Source: CAVQCA01 sp963763115
Lineage (GTDB): Bacteria > Pseudomonadota > Gammaproteobacteria > UBA9214
Direction of reading: 5' to 3'
NCBI GenBank assembly: GCA_963763115.1
Contig: CAVXNM010000025.1
Location: forward strand, 27,704 to 91,703
Length of the DNA stretch: 64,000 bases
The position numbers and the translations under genes were made by a program. The notes beneath the pieces are model-generated. The model was not told the origin of the DNA. It did not search any database and was given only the letters and a program-made list of their open reading frames with translations. Shown here one piece after another: positions 55,484 to 63,714 of this stretch (positions are counted from its first letter, which is position 1; the number at the start of each line of letters is the position of its first letter).

Positions 55484-56015
55484 ATTGCGTCTCGCGGTTT
55501 CCATACATCTGCTCCTCGTCCTTCCACCGGCGCAGGCGGAAACCCTGACAGGGCGCGTTGTGCGCGTTACAGACGGCGATACCATCGTGGTCCTGGGTGC
55601 CAGCAAGGTCCAGCACAAGATCCGGTTGCAAGGCATCGACGCTCCGGAACGGGGCCAGGCATTCGGGACGAAATCCAAGGAACACCTGTCCGATCTGATC
55701 GCCAGGGTAACTGTCTTAGTGGACTACAGCAAATATGACCGGTATCAACGTGTCCTCGGTAAAGTGCTAGTAAACGGCAAGGACGTCAATCTGGAGCAGG
55801 TCGAGGACGGCATGGCGTGGCACTACAAGAAGTATCAGGGCGAGCAATCCGCTTCGGACCGCATTAAATATTCCGATGCGGAGCGCGAGGCGTGAAGAAA
55901 GAAGCTCGGCCTGTGGCACGACCCGAATCCGGTCCCGCCATGGGATTACCGACAAGCGGAGCGGAATCAGCGGAAGAACATGGAACCGTTCGTGGGCAAA
56001 TCAACGGTATGGTGA
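55476..56015 (+). pseudogene. secreted SNase-like nuclease with an in-frame stop
   Basis: Signal peptide (LRLAVSIHLLLVLPPAQA) then the thermonuclease (SNase) fold: GRVVRVTDGDTIVVLGASKV with the Asp pair, IRLQGIDAPERGQAFGTKSK (Arg of the active site), KDVNLEQVEDGMAWHYKKYQ. At 55893-55895 a TGA replaces what should be an Arg codon in the motif AEREARxKKLGLWHDPNPVP. The family's C-terminal end (KKLGLWHDPNPVPPWDYRQ) follows in the same frame to 56015. CGA to TGA is a single change. The product is either truncated by 40 residues or made by readthrough. Confidence 0.85.
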
Positions 56016-56085
56016 TCGAAAATCAGATCGCTAATCCCATTGGGCATTAGGTTCTGGTGTCAAAGCCAATCTCTAGGGCTCCCAA

Positions 56086-56394
56086 ATGGAAGATGACAAG
56101 AACCCACAGCAAATCGATTGGGGCGACTCGATGGACGACTGGGACTCCCAATCTTGGGCAGAGCATACAAGATACGGCGGGGATGATGACCCAGACACTG
56201 ATTATACGGAAGATCCTGCGGTCAATGATGATTTCGAGTACTGGCGAGCACTTAAGGAAGGCAATGAGTACAGTCGCAGAAACGCAAAGTCTCTAGAGCC
56301 CAAGAAGAGAGATAAAGCCTTACCAGACAAGGATGATCGTGATGAAAAGTACTGGGACGAAATGGATGATCTCTCTCCCGACTACCCAGAATAG
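56086..56394 (+). CDS. acidic hypothetical protein
   Basis: 102 residues, almost a quarter Asp/Glu: MEDDKNPQQIDWGDSMDDWD, DDDPDTDYTEDPAVNDDFEY, and a charged end (DDRDEKYWDEMDDLSPDYP). Probably unstructured. No family recognised. The open frame is long for its composition, so coding is likely. Confidence 0.5.
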   Translation: MEDDKNPQQIDWGDSMDDWDSQSWAEHTRYGGDDDPDTDYTEDPAVNDDFEYWRALKEGNEYSRRNAKSLEPKKRDKALPDKDDRDEKYWDEMDDLSPDYPE

Positions 56395-56463
56395 GGAGGG
56401 AGTGCAGGTATATACTCGCCCCTTATGTTGTGTCACAAATGAGTCCGACTGGAATAGAACCCA

Positions 56464-56718
56464 ATGATGGTATTCACTACGTTATTCATCGCTGCAATAA
56501 TTCTGGCGGCTCTCTATTTCGTGGCTTTGCGCCGTATTCCTTGGCCCTGGCCCTGGCTCGGGTACACGTTAGTCGTCGTGATCGTTGTGCTGTGTGTGAT
56601 GCCTGGGGATGTGCACTTTCGATATGTTGGAATCGAGGTTGCTGGCCTGGGGGCACTGGTGGTCTGGGCTCACCATCATTTCAAAAGGACAAAACCCGCG
56701 GAAAGGCAGTATAAGTAG
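56464..56718 (+). CDS. small membrane protein
   Basis: 84 residues with three TM helices: VFTTLFIAAIILAALYFVAL, WLGYTLVVVIVVLCVMPGDV and VAGLGALVVWAHHHF. A Trp/Pro-rich turn (RRIPWPWPW) joins the first two. Unknown family. It follows the acidic ORF on the same strand. Confidence 0.55.
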   Translation: MMVFTTLFIAAIILAALYFVALRRIPWPWPWLGYTLVVVIVVLCVMPGDVHFRYVGIEVAGLGALVVWAHHHFKRTKPAERQYK

Positions 56719-57260
56719 AAGCGGCGTCGACGCAGATTATGTCCTATAACCACTTGTCCCGACACGGGTGAATAGCAGCAAAGCCGGAATGTCATAAACC
56801 AGTACCGTCCCGACATGCCCCGTAGCTCGCTTTACGTCCGGTTAGGACGTAACCGGCTATTTACGACAGTTCAATTGATGGCCGTCCCTTGTGCCGAGAT
56901 CGAAGGCCTGAGCACTCCGACCGCAGTTCTCCGCTCTTCGCGGCCAGCGCTAGGGCCTTCGCACTCAGGCCGCACGCGCACTTGCCACATCCCTGACACA
57001 CCTGTAGGCAGCCCCCCGGAAGTTCTGACACAGTCACATAGAAACGCCCCGTTACATACAGATGGGCTGGTGGCATCGCCCTACCAAACACTTGGCTGCC
57101 AGAATTTCCTGGCTACAGTTGCCGCCCGTTGCTATCCGAGGCGTTCGAAGGGCGACTAATGCGCCCGATATCGACCATTTGACCGTCGCCATTAAAAAAG
57201 TACGCCGACCTTGCGAGGAAGGAACAGCAGAAATCCGCTACATCCTTTGCTCACACGGGA
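56719..57260. other. spacer with R2 fragments
   Basis: No gene. 56895-56975 is an R2 tract (GGCCTGAGCACTCCGACCGC, CTTCGCGGCCAGCGCTAGG), a close match to 59298-59375. Confidence 0.5.
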
Positions 57261-57812
57261 TTAGGGTACCGTGCCGCCAGCTGTCCCGAGCACCAACTGC
57301 CCATCCTTCACCGGAATGCGGTCACTCGGCTTGTGATCCATACGCACCTTGCCGTTCTCATCGCCGAGACGATAGCTGACATTGTAACCAACCACATTTT
57401 GCTGGGTATCGGTTACCGTGTAGCAATTATGTTCGGTGGTGGTGTAGGTGTCGTTGGTTTGCATGCCTTGCTGCACCTTGTTGCCGGCATAACCCCCTGC
57501 CGCCGCACCGGCTACTGTGGCGATCTTTTTACCGGTTCCCTTGCCGACCTGATTTCCGAGCAATCCCCCCACCAGTGCACCCGTTACTGTGCCGATGACC
57601 CTGTGCTCGTCCTTTACCGGTTTCTGCCGGGTAACAGGCACATCCTCGCAGACTTCACGCGGGGTGTGCACGGTTTCCTTGATCTCATCGACACCGAGTA
57701 CCTCGGCATAGGCGGGTTCATTCTTGCTGAGCATGTTATAGCCGGCAATGGCGCCCCCGGCGGTGGCAGTCACGACACCAATCACAACCCCTGTCAATAT
57801 CGACTTGTCCAT
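57261..57812 (-). CDS. glycine-zipper 2TM outer-membrane-type protein
   Basis: 183 residues from MDKSILTGVVIGVVTATAGG, an uncleaved or weak signal. The glycine-zipper pair is VIGTVTGALVGGLLGNQVGK and TVAGAAAGGYAGNKVQQGMQ, preceded by CEDVPVTRQKPVKDEHR, the typical motif of this family (EEVWVEEPVKDKHQILGT...). C-terminal beta domain YTVTDTQQNVVGYNVSYRLG. Probably sits in the envelope; function unknown. Confidence 0.88.
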   Translation of the reverse strand: MDKSILTGVVIGVVTATAGGAIAGYNMLSKNEPAYAEVLGVDEIKETVHTPREVCEDVPVTRQKPVKDEHRVIGTVTGALVGGLLGNQVGKGTGKKIATVAGAAAGGYAGNKVQQGMQTNDTYTTTEHNCYTVTDTQQNVVGYNVSYRLGDENGKVRMDHKPSDRIPVKDGQLVLGTAGGTVP

Positions 57813-58189
57813 ATGATCTCCTGTGGTGATGCTCGAAGAGCTATCATCGTTACGGTCACGGAGTATGATATCGACCTCATAATTCGTTGCTTGACCGACA
57901 AACTGGCTAGTTAACGCCACTAGGGACGGACCGGGAGTGCCAGTGCCGAGGATATCGGTGTACTGGTGGGTAAGACCGTTATTATCGCGGCTGAACCAAG
58001 TACCATATCGAATACGACAATTCCCTTGAAGTACTGATATTTAACAGAACAATGGCAGCTTCCGGGTCGCTGTTTTTCTTTGATCATTAGGAACGCCCGG
58101 ACTTGCTGCATGATTGCCCTTCGCTGGCCGCCCGTATAGGGCAGGAACTGGCCGATCCCAGCCGTTCAGGGCGGCACACGAACAACCGC
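57813..58189. other. spacer without recognisable gene
   Basis: No coding frame or hairpin terminator seen. Confidence 0.4.
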
Positions 58190-58258
58190 TTCCCCTTAGC
58201 CCTTAGTCCTTAGCCATGCGTACCGAGTGCTTCGCGCTCAGCACCCAGTACTCCGTAT
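58190..58258 (+). repeat. R2 repeat tract, short
   Basis: CTTAGCCCTTAGTCCTTAGC and TGCTTCGCGCTCAGCACCC; same style as 52680-52735. Confidence 0.55.
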
Positions 58259-58263
58259 CTGCG

Positions 58264-58470
58264 ATGCTCCGGGGCGTGCTCTTCCGGGCCATCGGTCTTG
58301 GGTTCTTTATCTACTGGAGAAGACAGCAGACCATCGTTCCGCCGGCCGCCGGCATTGTCCTCTTTGTGCTTCCCTATTTCATCTAAAAACATCTACCTTC
58401 TGATCCTCGCCGGCATGCTGCTGGTTACGCTGCCATACTTTGGAGATTCTGAAATAGGTGACCTAAGGTG
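58264..58470 (+). pseudogene. small two-helix membrane protein, frameshifted
   Basis: MLRGVLFRAIGLGFFIYWRR, then QQTIVPPAAGIVLFVLPYFI and a TAA at 58384-58386. One frame over it continues SKNIYLLILAGMLLVTLPYF. Joined, this is the common 70-residue membrane protein of Proteobacteria with GLGFFIYxxRQxxxVPLxxG...FPYFxSNxxLLxLxGxxLxxLPYF. The single break suggests recent loss or a read error. Confidence 0.65.
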
Positions 58471-58583
58471 TTTTTTTCCACGGTGTGAAAGACTACGATG
58501 TGTCCGGGCAACAAGGAGAGCGGCGTTACGCTTGCCGTGCTCGCAAGCCGTTTGCACGAACAGGTAACCAGTCGGAGACATAC

Positions 58584-59204
58584 ATGAACTCGCACGATAC
58601 AGGCAATTACCCGACGGCGGTGAAGGCCTTTCTGGTGTTTCTCATGTTGGTGGGGGCAGGTGGTGCTCTGGCCACCCCGCCGCCGTGGGCGCCAGCTTAC
58701 GGCTATCGCAACAAGCATCAGGAGTACTACCACGATGAAGACCAGGGCGGTGGCGTGTTCTGTCTCCCCTGGTTGACGCAGGGCTACCACAACGACTTCA
58801 TCACCGACGGGCGCTGCAACCGGGAAAAACTCGTAGCCGTCCTCGGCGGTGTCATCGGAGGTGCGGCGGGCTCGCAAATCGGCCACGGGAAGGGTAAAAC
58901 GGTTGCCACCATCGCCGGGACCGTCATCGGCATCCTGGTGGGTCAGTCCATTGGCAGGTATATGGACGAGATCGACCAGAACTGCACCGGACAGGCGCTC
59001 GAATATGCGCCGGATCATGCCCCCGTGAGCTGGAGAGATCCGGACACGGGCGGCGCCTACAGGGTTACTCCGGTGCGGACGTATCCGGCGCCTGAGGGGC
59101 GCTACTGCCGCGAATACCAAATGGATGCCATCATCGGCGGCAGAACGCAGCAGGTCTACGGGACCGCCTGCCGGCAGCCGGACGGTAGCTGGCAGAGGAT
59201 GTGA
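58584..59204 (+). CDS. secreted glycine-zipper (17-kDa antigen-like) protein
   Basis: 206 residues from the ATG at 58584 with CGGAGA upstream. Signal peptide (AVKAFLVFLMLVGAGGALA), a region with HQEYYHDEDQGGG, then a glycine zipper (LGGVIGGAAGSQIGHGKGKT; IAGTVIGILVGQSIGRYMDE) and a C-terminal surface-antigen domain (NCTGQALEYAPDHAPVSWRD; YCREYQMDAIIGGRTQQVYG; CRQPDGSWQRM), the standard end of the 17-kDa antigen family. Envelope protein. A second, distinct one is at 57261-57812. Confidence 0.9.
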   Translation: MNSHDTGNYPTAVKAFLVFLMLVGAGGALATPPPWAPAYGYRNKHQEYYHDEDQGGGVFCLPWLTQGYHNDFITDGRCNREKLVAVLGGVIGGAAGSQIGHGKGKTVATIAGTVIGILVGQSIGRYMDEIDQNCTGQALEYAPDHAPVSWRDPDTGGAYRVTPVRTYPAPEGRYCREYQMDAIIGGRTQQVYGTACRQPDGSWQRM

Positions 59205-59289
59205 GTAATCACCTGAAGCGCCGGCGTTAACTCACCTTATATTCCCGCCACCGGTAGTGAGGCCGGCGCATCCTTCGCGGTCAATCAGT

Positions 59290-59455
59290 AGCAATGTTCT
59301 AAGGCCTGAGCACCCCGACCGCAGCACCAAGACCCCAGTCCTCGGTTCTTCGCGGCCAGCACTAGGGTCTCGGTACTCTGTACCACCTGCGATGACAGGA
59401 ACCCAGCCCTTTCCTGACGTTCCCATCCGGCAAATGAATTTCGGCTGTCGGCCAT
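59290..59455 (+). repeat. composite R2 + R1 repeat
   Basis: R2 (GGCCTGAGCACCCCGACCGC; CACCAAGACCCCAGTCCTCG; 59298-59375), then ATGACAGGAACCCAGCCCTT and an R1 box (59416-59455, GACGTTCCCATCCGGCAAAT). Next to it CGCCGCAACTCCGGAG (about 59491) is a piece of R3. The intron end lies just after. Confidence 0.65.
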
Positions 59456-59555
59456 ATCGTCGTTCCCGGTGACTAGCGCACGGCAGGAACGCCGCAACTC
59501 CGGAGATTCTGAGTAATTCTGGTAGGAGGTAGCCTGTAGGCTACCCCCTCCCTCC

Positions 59556-59588
59556 AGAACGGTACGTACCGGCCAGGTATACCGCTCT
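59556..59588 (-). ncRNA. group II intron domain V
   Basis: Minus strand: AGAGCGGTA pairs with TACCGTTCT (9 bp with one G-T), then TACC/GGTA with a 5-base loop TGGCC and a two-base CG bulge on the 3' side. The AGC triad, the two-base bulge and the 33-nt length match domain V; the loop is TGGCC rather than a GNRA tetraloop. Confidence 0.82.
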
Positions 59589-59608
59589 ACGATCAGTAAC
59601 CGGACCCA

Positions 59609-60871
59609 TCAGGTCCGGGAGAAAGCGATGGTAAAGTCATGCAGGAACACTAATCCACGCTCCCTGAACCAATCAAGGTTCATCACAAACCGCACCGGCC
59701 GCCGCATCACCGACTGCCATCGGTTCATCCGGATCCAGACCCGGTGCGCCTGTTGAGGGTCAAAACCTGCCTTGATCATGATCCGTTGGAACTTCCGGGG
59801 ATTCTTCCATTTCTTTAGCTGTGTCGACCTCAGCCGGCTTCGAATCCAGGCATCAAGATCGCGGAACAGGTAGTTGAATTCCTGAATCCCGAAATAGCCC
59901 ACCCAGCCGCGCAAATAGATGCTCAGCTCGTGGATCACGTGGTACATCGATAACGGGTTGTTCCTGCGAGTCAGTTCCCGGACTCCGTCTTTGAACCGGA
60001 GTTTGGCCTTGTTGCTGACCCGGATCTTACCTCGCAGGAGCTGAAACCCCAGAAAGGTAATCTCCTTGATCGGTGCAACCCGACTTTTCTCACGATTCAC
60101 TATGAGCCCAAGTTCTTCTTCCAAATATCGGATCGTCCCCACCATCACCCGCTGAGCAGCCCTTTCCGATCTGACAGCGATCACAAAGTCATCCGCCCAG
60201 CGACAATACCCCAGGTTTCTCTCTTCCAGTTTGTGGTCCAGTTCATTCAAGACGATGTTGGAGAGTATCGGGGAGAGTGGTGAGCCTTGCGGACAGCCTT
60301 TGGTCGTCTTTTCAAACACCCCATTTGCTATGACCCCTGCTTTCAGGAGTCTGGCGAGCAGGGTCACAAACTGCTCATCCGCCACTTTGCGGCGGATCAG
60401 TTGCAGAATGAGCCCATGAGGGATCTCGTCAAAGAACGACTTCAGGTCTACCGCTACCGCCCATTCTCTCCCTTCTTTCACCAGCCCCTGTAGATGCCGT
60501 ATGGCCTGATGCTGGCTTCTTCCCCTGCGAAAGCCGAAGTTGGATGCCGTAAAGTCCGGATCGAAGATCTCCTCCAGTACGCTGTGCATACTCACACCCA
60601 CGATACGGTCCATCACCACCGGTATCCCCAGCTTCCTCATCCTGGATGTCCCTTCCTTCGGGATCAGTACCCGCCTGGCCGGTTGGAATCGGTAGTTCCC
60701 TGACGTGAGCTTGTCATGAATCAGCGCCAGGAGTGGTTCTTCCCGTTGCGCAAATTCCTCTACCGTCATCTGGTCTATCCCCGCTGCCCCGGCATTCTTC
60801 CTGACCTGTTGCCATGCCATCTGCAGTCGTCCCGGATCAAAGACCTTCACCAGCACGTCTCTTGCTTTCAT
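59609..60871 (-). CDS. ltrA: group II intron reverse transcriptase/maturase
   Basis: 420 residues from the ATG at 60871 (MKARDVLVKVFDPGRLQMAW; GGAGAAAGCGAG upstream). RT motifs: KNAGAAGIDQMTVEEF (RT0/1), PVVMDRIVGVSMHSVLEEIF, SNFGFRRGRSQHQAIRHL, AVAVDLKSFFDEIP (motif A), GCPQGSPLSPILSNIVLNEL (RT4), and the motif C box CRWADDFVIAV, where the usual YADD reads WADD. The maturase X region is YLRGWVGYFGI. No HNH endonuclease domain, as in IIC proteins. It splices and retro-moves the intron. Confidence 0.9.
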   Translation of the reverse strand: MKARDVLVKVFDPGRLQMAWQQVRKNAGAAGIDQMTVEEFAQREEPLLALIHDKLTSGNYRFQPARRVLIPKEGTSRMRKLGIPVVMDRIVGVSMHSVLEEIFDPDFTASNFGFRRGRSQHQAIRHLQGLVKEGREWAVAVDLKSFFDEIPHGLILQLIRRKVADEQFVTLLARLLKAGVIANGVFEKTTKGCPQGSPLSPILSNIVLNELDHKLEERNLGYCRWADDFVIAVRSERAAQRVMVGTIRYLEEELGLIVNREKSRVAPIKEITFLGFQLLRGKIRVSNKAKLRFKDGVRELTRRNNPLSMYHVIHELSIYLRGWVGYFGIQEFNYLFRDLDAWIRSRLRSTQLKKWKNPRKFQRIMIKAGFDPQQAHRVWIRMNRWQSVMRRPVRFVMNLDWFRERGLVFLHDFTIAFSRT

Positions 60872-61288
60872 CTCGCTTTCTCCGTGATCTCCCGTGACAC
60901 CGAGGATTGCCGGACTGCGTTGGGGCCTTGTGGCCTGGACCGGACAACCTGTTTGACCCTGATGCGCTGGCACCGGGGTATCTCTTACAAGATTCGGTTA
61001 CCCCCTCTCGTTTTCTGGTCTTCCCTCACAGCACTGTTTCGACTCCTCTGCGCGATCACGGCCAGCATCGCGACACAAGGGGATATAGTGCAGTCCTTTC
61101 AATACGTATTTTCCACAATGCCCGGTGCACTGTTATTTTGATAGTGTCGTTTGCGTTGATTGCAGGAGCAGTATGTTTCGGCCTATCACGATAATTGGCA
61201 CAATAGGCAGCGTCGGTACTATTACCGATAGTGCGGATTCGGCCTATTACACTGTTAGCTTGCCATAAGTCTTATTGGGAACGAAACA

Positions 61289-61918
61289 ATGAATGAGGAC
61301 CCCTATCGTAGAGTTGCAGGCATCTATGACAGGATCTTCGAATCTCTGAATAGGCGCTTGCGGTTACTGGGAGTACGCATGTTCCCACCAGAGCACAATA
61401 TGAAGGTGCTCGATGTCGGTTGCGGAACCGGGGTCCACCTGGATATATACCGGAGATCCGGTTGTGAGCTATATGGTATTGATAACTCTCCTTCCATGCT
61501 GGATGTTGCCAGAAACCGATTAGGTGAAGACGCCGAACTCCGGCTTGGTGATGCAACGGAGATACCCTATGAAAGCAACACCTTTGACCTGATTATATGT
61601 ATGCTCGTTTTACATGAGATGGACCAACGGACGCGAATATCAGTGATCGCCGAAATGAAGCGGGTTCTCAAGACCGAAGGGCGCATCCTATTGATTGATT
61701 TCCATGCTGGGTGTGCTCGTCCTTTAAAAGGCTGGCTTACCAAGCCAATCATTTTCCTTTCCGAAGTGGCTGCGGGCCGCAGACACTTTCGGAATTATCG
61801 ACATTTTATGTCGATTCGTGGGTTGCCAAGGCTCATCGAAGAGACCCAGTTGACAGAGGAACAGCAGAAAGTGGTGGCTGGCGGAACCTTGGCATTGTAT
61901 GTCGTTCGGGTGAAATGA
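61289..61918 (+). CDS. class I SAM-dependent methyltransferase, cassette-like
   Basis: 209 residues. Rossmann methyltransferase: motif I VLDVGCGTGVHLDIYRRSG, motif II YGIDNSPSML, motif III-IV LGDATEIPYESNTFDLIICM, post-I region FHAGCARPLKGWL. The substrate is unknown; the family (methyltransferase 11/UbiE-like) acts on small molecules. More AT-rich than the neighbours, and its end runs into attC F (61950), with a GTTAGC box upstream (61254), so it looks like a single integron cassette. Confidence 0.88.
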   Translation: MNEDPYRRVAGIYDRIFESLNRRLRLLGVRMFPPEHNMKVLDVGCGTGVHLDIYRRSGCELYGIDNSPSMLDVARNRLGEDAELRLGDATEIPYESNTFDLIICMLVLHEMDQRTRISVIAEMKRVLKTEGRILLIDFHAGCARPLKGWLTKPIIFLSEVAAGRRHFRNYRHFMSIRGLPRLIEETQLTEEQQKVVAGGTLALYVVRVK

Positions 61919-61949
61919 TCTCCCGCTTAACCAGACTACCCTTGCGGCA

Positions 61950-62030
61950 AGCTAACAACAGCTTCAACCAGGACGCATTTTTCGCTCGCTGCGCTCGCTA
62001 CAAATGCGCCTGTTAAGCTGAACGTTAATG
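61950..62030 (+). repeat. attC-like recombination site F
   Basis: GCTAACAACAGCTTCAACCAGGACGC and, after a loop, GCGCCTGTTAAGCTGAACGTTA pair closely: the inner arms read CAGGACGCATTT against AAATGCGCCTG with one unpaired A, and the outer boxes CTAAC / GTTA(A). Extrahelical bases in one arm are the hallmark of attC. Its left and central parts match site C at 24357 almost exactly. Confidence 0.82.
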
Positions 62031-62092
62031 TCCGGAGTTGCGGCAACCCGGTCATAAGGCACGTCGGCTGGAAATGTCTTCTTTCGCCCGTT
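62031..62092 (+). repeat. dispersed repeat R3, copy 2
   Basis: TGTCCGGAGTTGCGGCAACC, GGTCATAAGGCAC and ATGTCTTCTTTCG follow attC F directly, paralleling 24845-24906. The 62093-62337 spacer holds no recognisable gene. Confidence 0.65.
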
Positions 62093-62337
62093 GTTGACCT
62101 TCACTCAGAAAGCCGGAACGGCAGGAATGTACTGGAAGTTGCCGCTTCCGTAAGCACGTCGCCGGGGTGGATTCGGGCACCGTGACGCCACTCAGAGGCG
62201 ATTGGCGAATCGGAGCGACCGCTGGCCGCAAGTGCCGAACCGACGGGGAGAGACTGCCGGCCGCAAAAAAGGCGGATTATACTCACTGTTTACTCAATCG
62301 CCGCGAGCGTGTCGTCGCCAACGTGATGCCGCCTTGC

Positions 62338-63183
62338 TCAGACCTTCAAGACCGGCGGGCATTGCGGGTTGGCCGACCAGACCAACAGCGGGCAGTTGGC
62401 GTGCCGGACGACTTCGGCGGTCACCGATTCCTCCAGTGCCCGCGGCGTCCCGGACTTTCCGTGACTCGCCATGGCGACGAGATCGATTTCCAGTCCATCG
62501 ATCTTGTTGAGAATCTCACGTATCGGACGCTTGTAGGTGGACATGTCTAGTGAAACCTTCAGGCCGGCATTCGCTAGCCTGACGTTGTGCTCCTGAAGGG
62601 TAGCCTTGATGGCGGCTTGTTGTGACTGGGGCTCGGTGCTCTCCATCTCGTCATGAAAGATGACCACTTCCGAATCGTGCACCTTTGCGAACACCTCCAC
62701 GCAGCCGAGAATCGCGGCCGAGGCATCCGTTCCGTCTAGCGGCACTAAGACGCGCCGAAACAGAGATTGCTTGCGGCGGTCGGCCGGTTCGGCGCGTGCG
62801 CTGTGGAGGATGAATACCGGACACGGCGATTGCCTGAGCACGTGTTCAGTCACGCTGCCCTCGCGAATGCGCTCCAGCCCCGTGCGGCCATGGGTGGACA
62901 TCAGCAGCATGGTGGCGGAATTGAGTATGGTTAATTTCACGATCTCCTCGACCGCATCGCCCATGCGCGTTTCACGGGTAACGCTCCAGCCGCTTTGGCT
63001 AAGCGCGTCGTGGATATCCCGGATATGCGCGTCGACTTCGGCGGCCGGTTCTTTCCGTCCCAAGGGCAGCACGTGAAGCAAGGTCAGTTCGGTATCGCCA
63101 CGGGGCATAATCGACGTGGCGTAGAGGATAGTCTCCTCGGCCGACCCGGTACCATCCAGCGGGACAATGAGTTTGTTTTCCAC
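62338..63183 (-). CDS. tandem universal stress protein
   Basis: 281 residues, two UspA domains. Domain 1: ENKLIVPLDGTGSAEETILY and the ATP-binding loop STHGRTGLERIREGSVTEHV (GxxGxxxxxxxxxGS pattern). Domain 2: RVLVPLDGTDASAAILGCVE and SHGKSGTPRALEESVTAEVV, with the loop slightly altered. Cytoplasmic nucleotide-binding stress protein. Starts at ATG 63183 (MENKLIVPLD); AGGGGGG upstream serves as ribosome site. Confidence 0.93.
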   Translation of the reverse strand: MENKLIVPLDGTGSAEETILYATSIMPRGDTELTLLHVLPLGRKEPAAEVDAHIRDIHDALSQSGWSVTRETRMGDAVEEIVKLTILNSATMLLMSTHGRTGLERIREGSVTEHVLRQSPCPVFILHSARAEPADRRKQSLFRRVLVPLDGTDASAAILGCVEVFAKVHDSEVVIFHDEMESTEPQSQQAAIKATLQEHNVRLANAGLKVSLDMSTYKRPIREILNKIDGLEIDLVAMASHGKSGTPRALEESVTAEVVRHANCPLLVWSANPQCPPVLKV

Positions 63184-63550
63184 GTTGCATCCCCCCTGCT
63201 GTTCTCGTTGTCAATACAGCGGCCTGTCTCTTAAATCCCCGTCGACCGACCTATAAGTATAATAGATTATTAGATTCCAGCGTGGCACCTTGCTCCATAT
63301 CAATTTTGTACCGAATTGACCAGCCTCACCCGCCCACTGACCCAGCAGGCCGAGGCATAGGCGGCAACTTCGGTAAAGGCCCTGCTCACCTGCGGGCTGG
63401 GCATATCATCACCCCGCCCTGTCGGTTCCGGATGGATTCCGATGAGGGCGAAGATCAAGTGCCGCGCCGGGGAGATAGAACCCCGTTGGTAGATAATCTC
63501 GCTGGGTTGCATGATGCATTTACAGGCGCGCCATCACCGGAGCAATCGTC

Positions 63551-63714
63551 GCCTTAGGGCGAATGGCACTTATTTAAGGCTCAAGCGTGATAAATAGCCA
63601 CGAAATCACGCGAAAGGCACGGAAAAAGGGGGTTTATATTCCGTGTTTTTCCGTGGCCATATGGGCGTCATCAGGCATCACACGCGCTAAGATAAGTGCC
63701 ATTGGCCTTAGGGC
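63551..63714. repeat. MITE-like palindromic element, copy 2
   Basis: GCCTTAGGGCGAATGGCACT (63551-63570) is the inverted partner of AAGTGCCATTGGCCTTAGGGC (63694-63714). Inside is the same CACGGAAAAA / TTTTTCCGTGGCC palindrome as at 38315-38386. No ORF. The flanks 63184-63550 and 63715-64000 show no gene. Confidence 0.75.

Larger units (their letters stand above)
59520..61076 (-). mobile_element. group II intron (IIC-like)
   Basis: Contains a maturase gene (59609-60871), a well-formed domain V (59556-59588) and a domain VI-like hairpin (59521-59555, GGTAGCC/GGCTACC). The 5' end is placed at about 61076, where the minus strand reads GTGTCGCG, near the GUGYG consensus; this boundary is uncertain. 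It lies in a spacer full of repeats, as expected for IIC introns, which tend to insert after hairpins. Confidence 0.72.

Noticed and set aside
58425..59120. Long minus-strand ORF opposite the glycine-zipper gene
   Set aside because: Shadow of the real plus-strand gene, which has a signal peptide and family motifs; the minus frame has an Arg/His-rich antisense composition.
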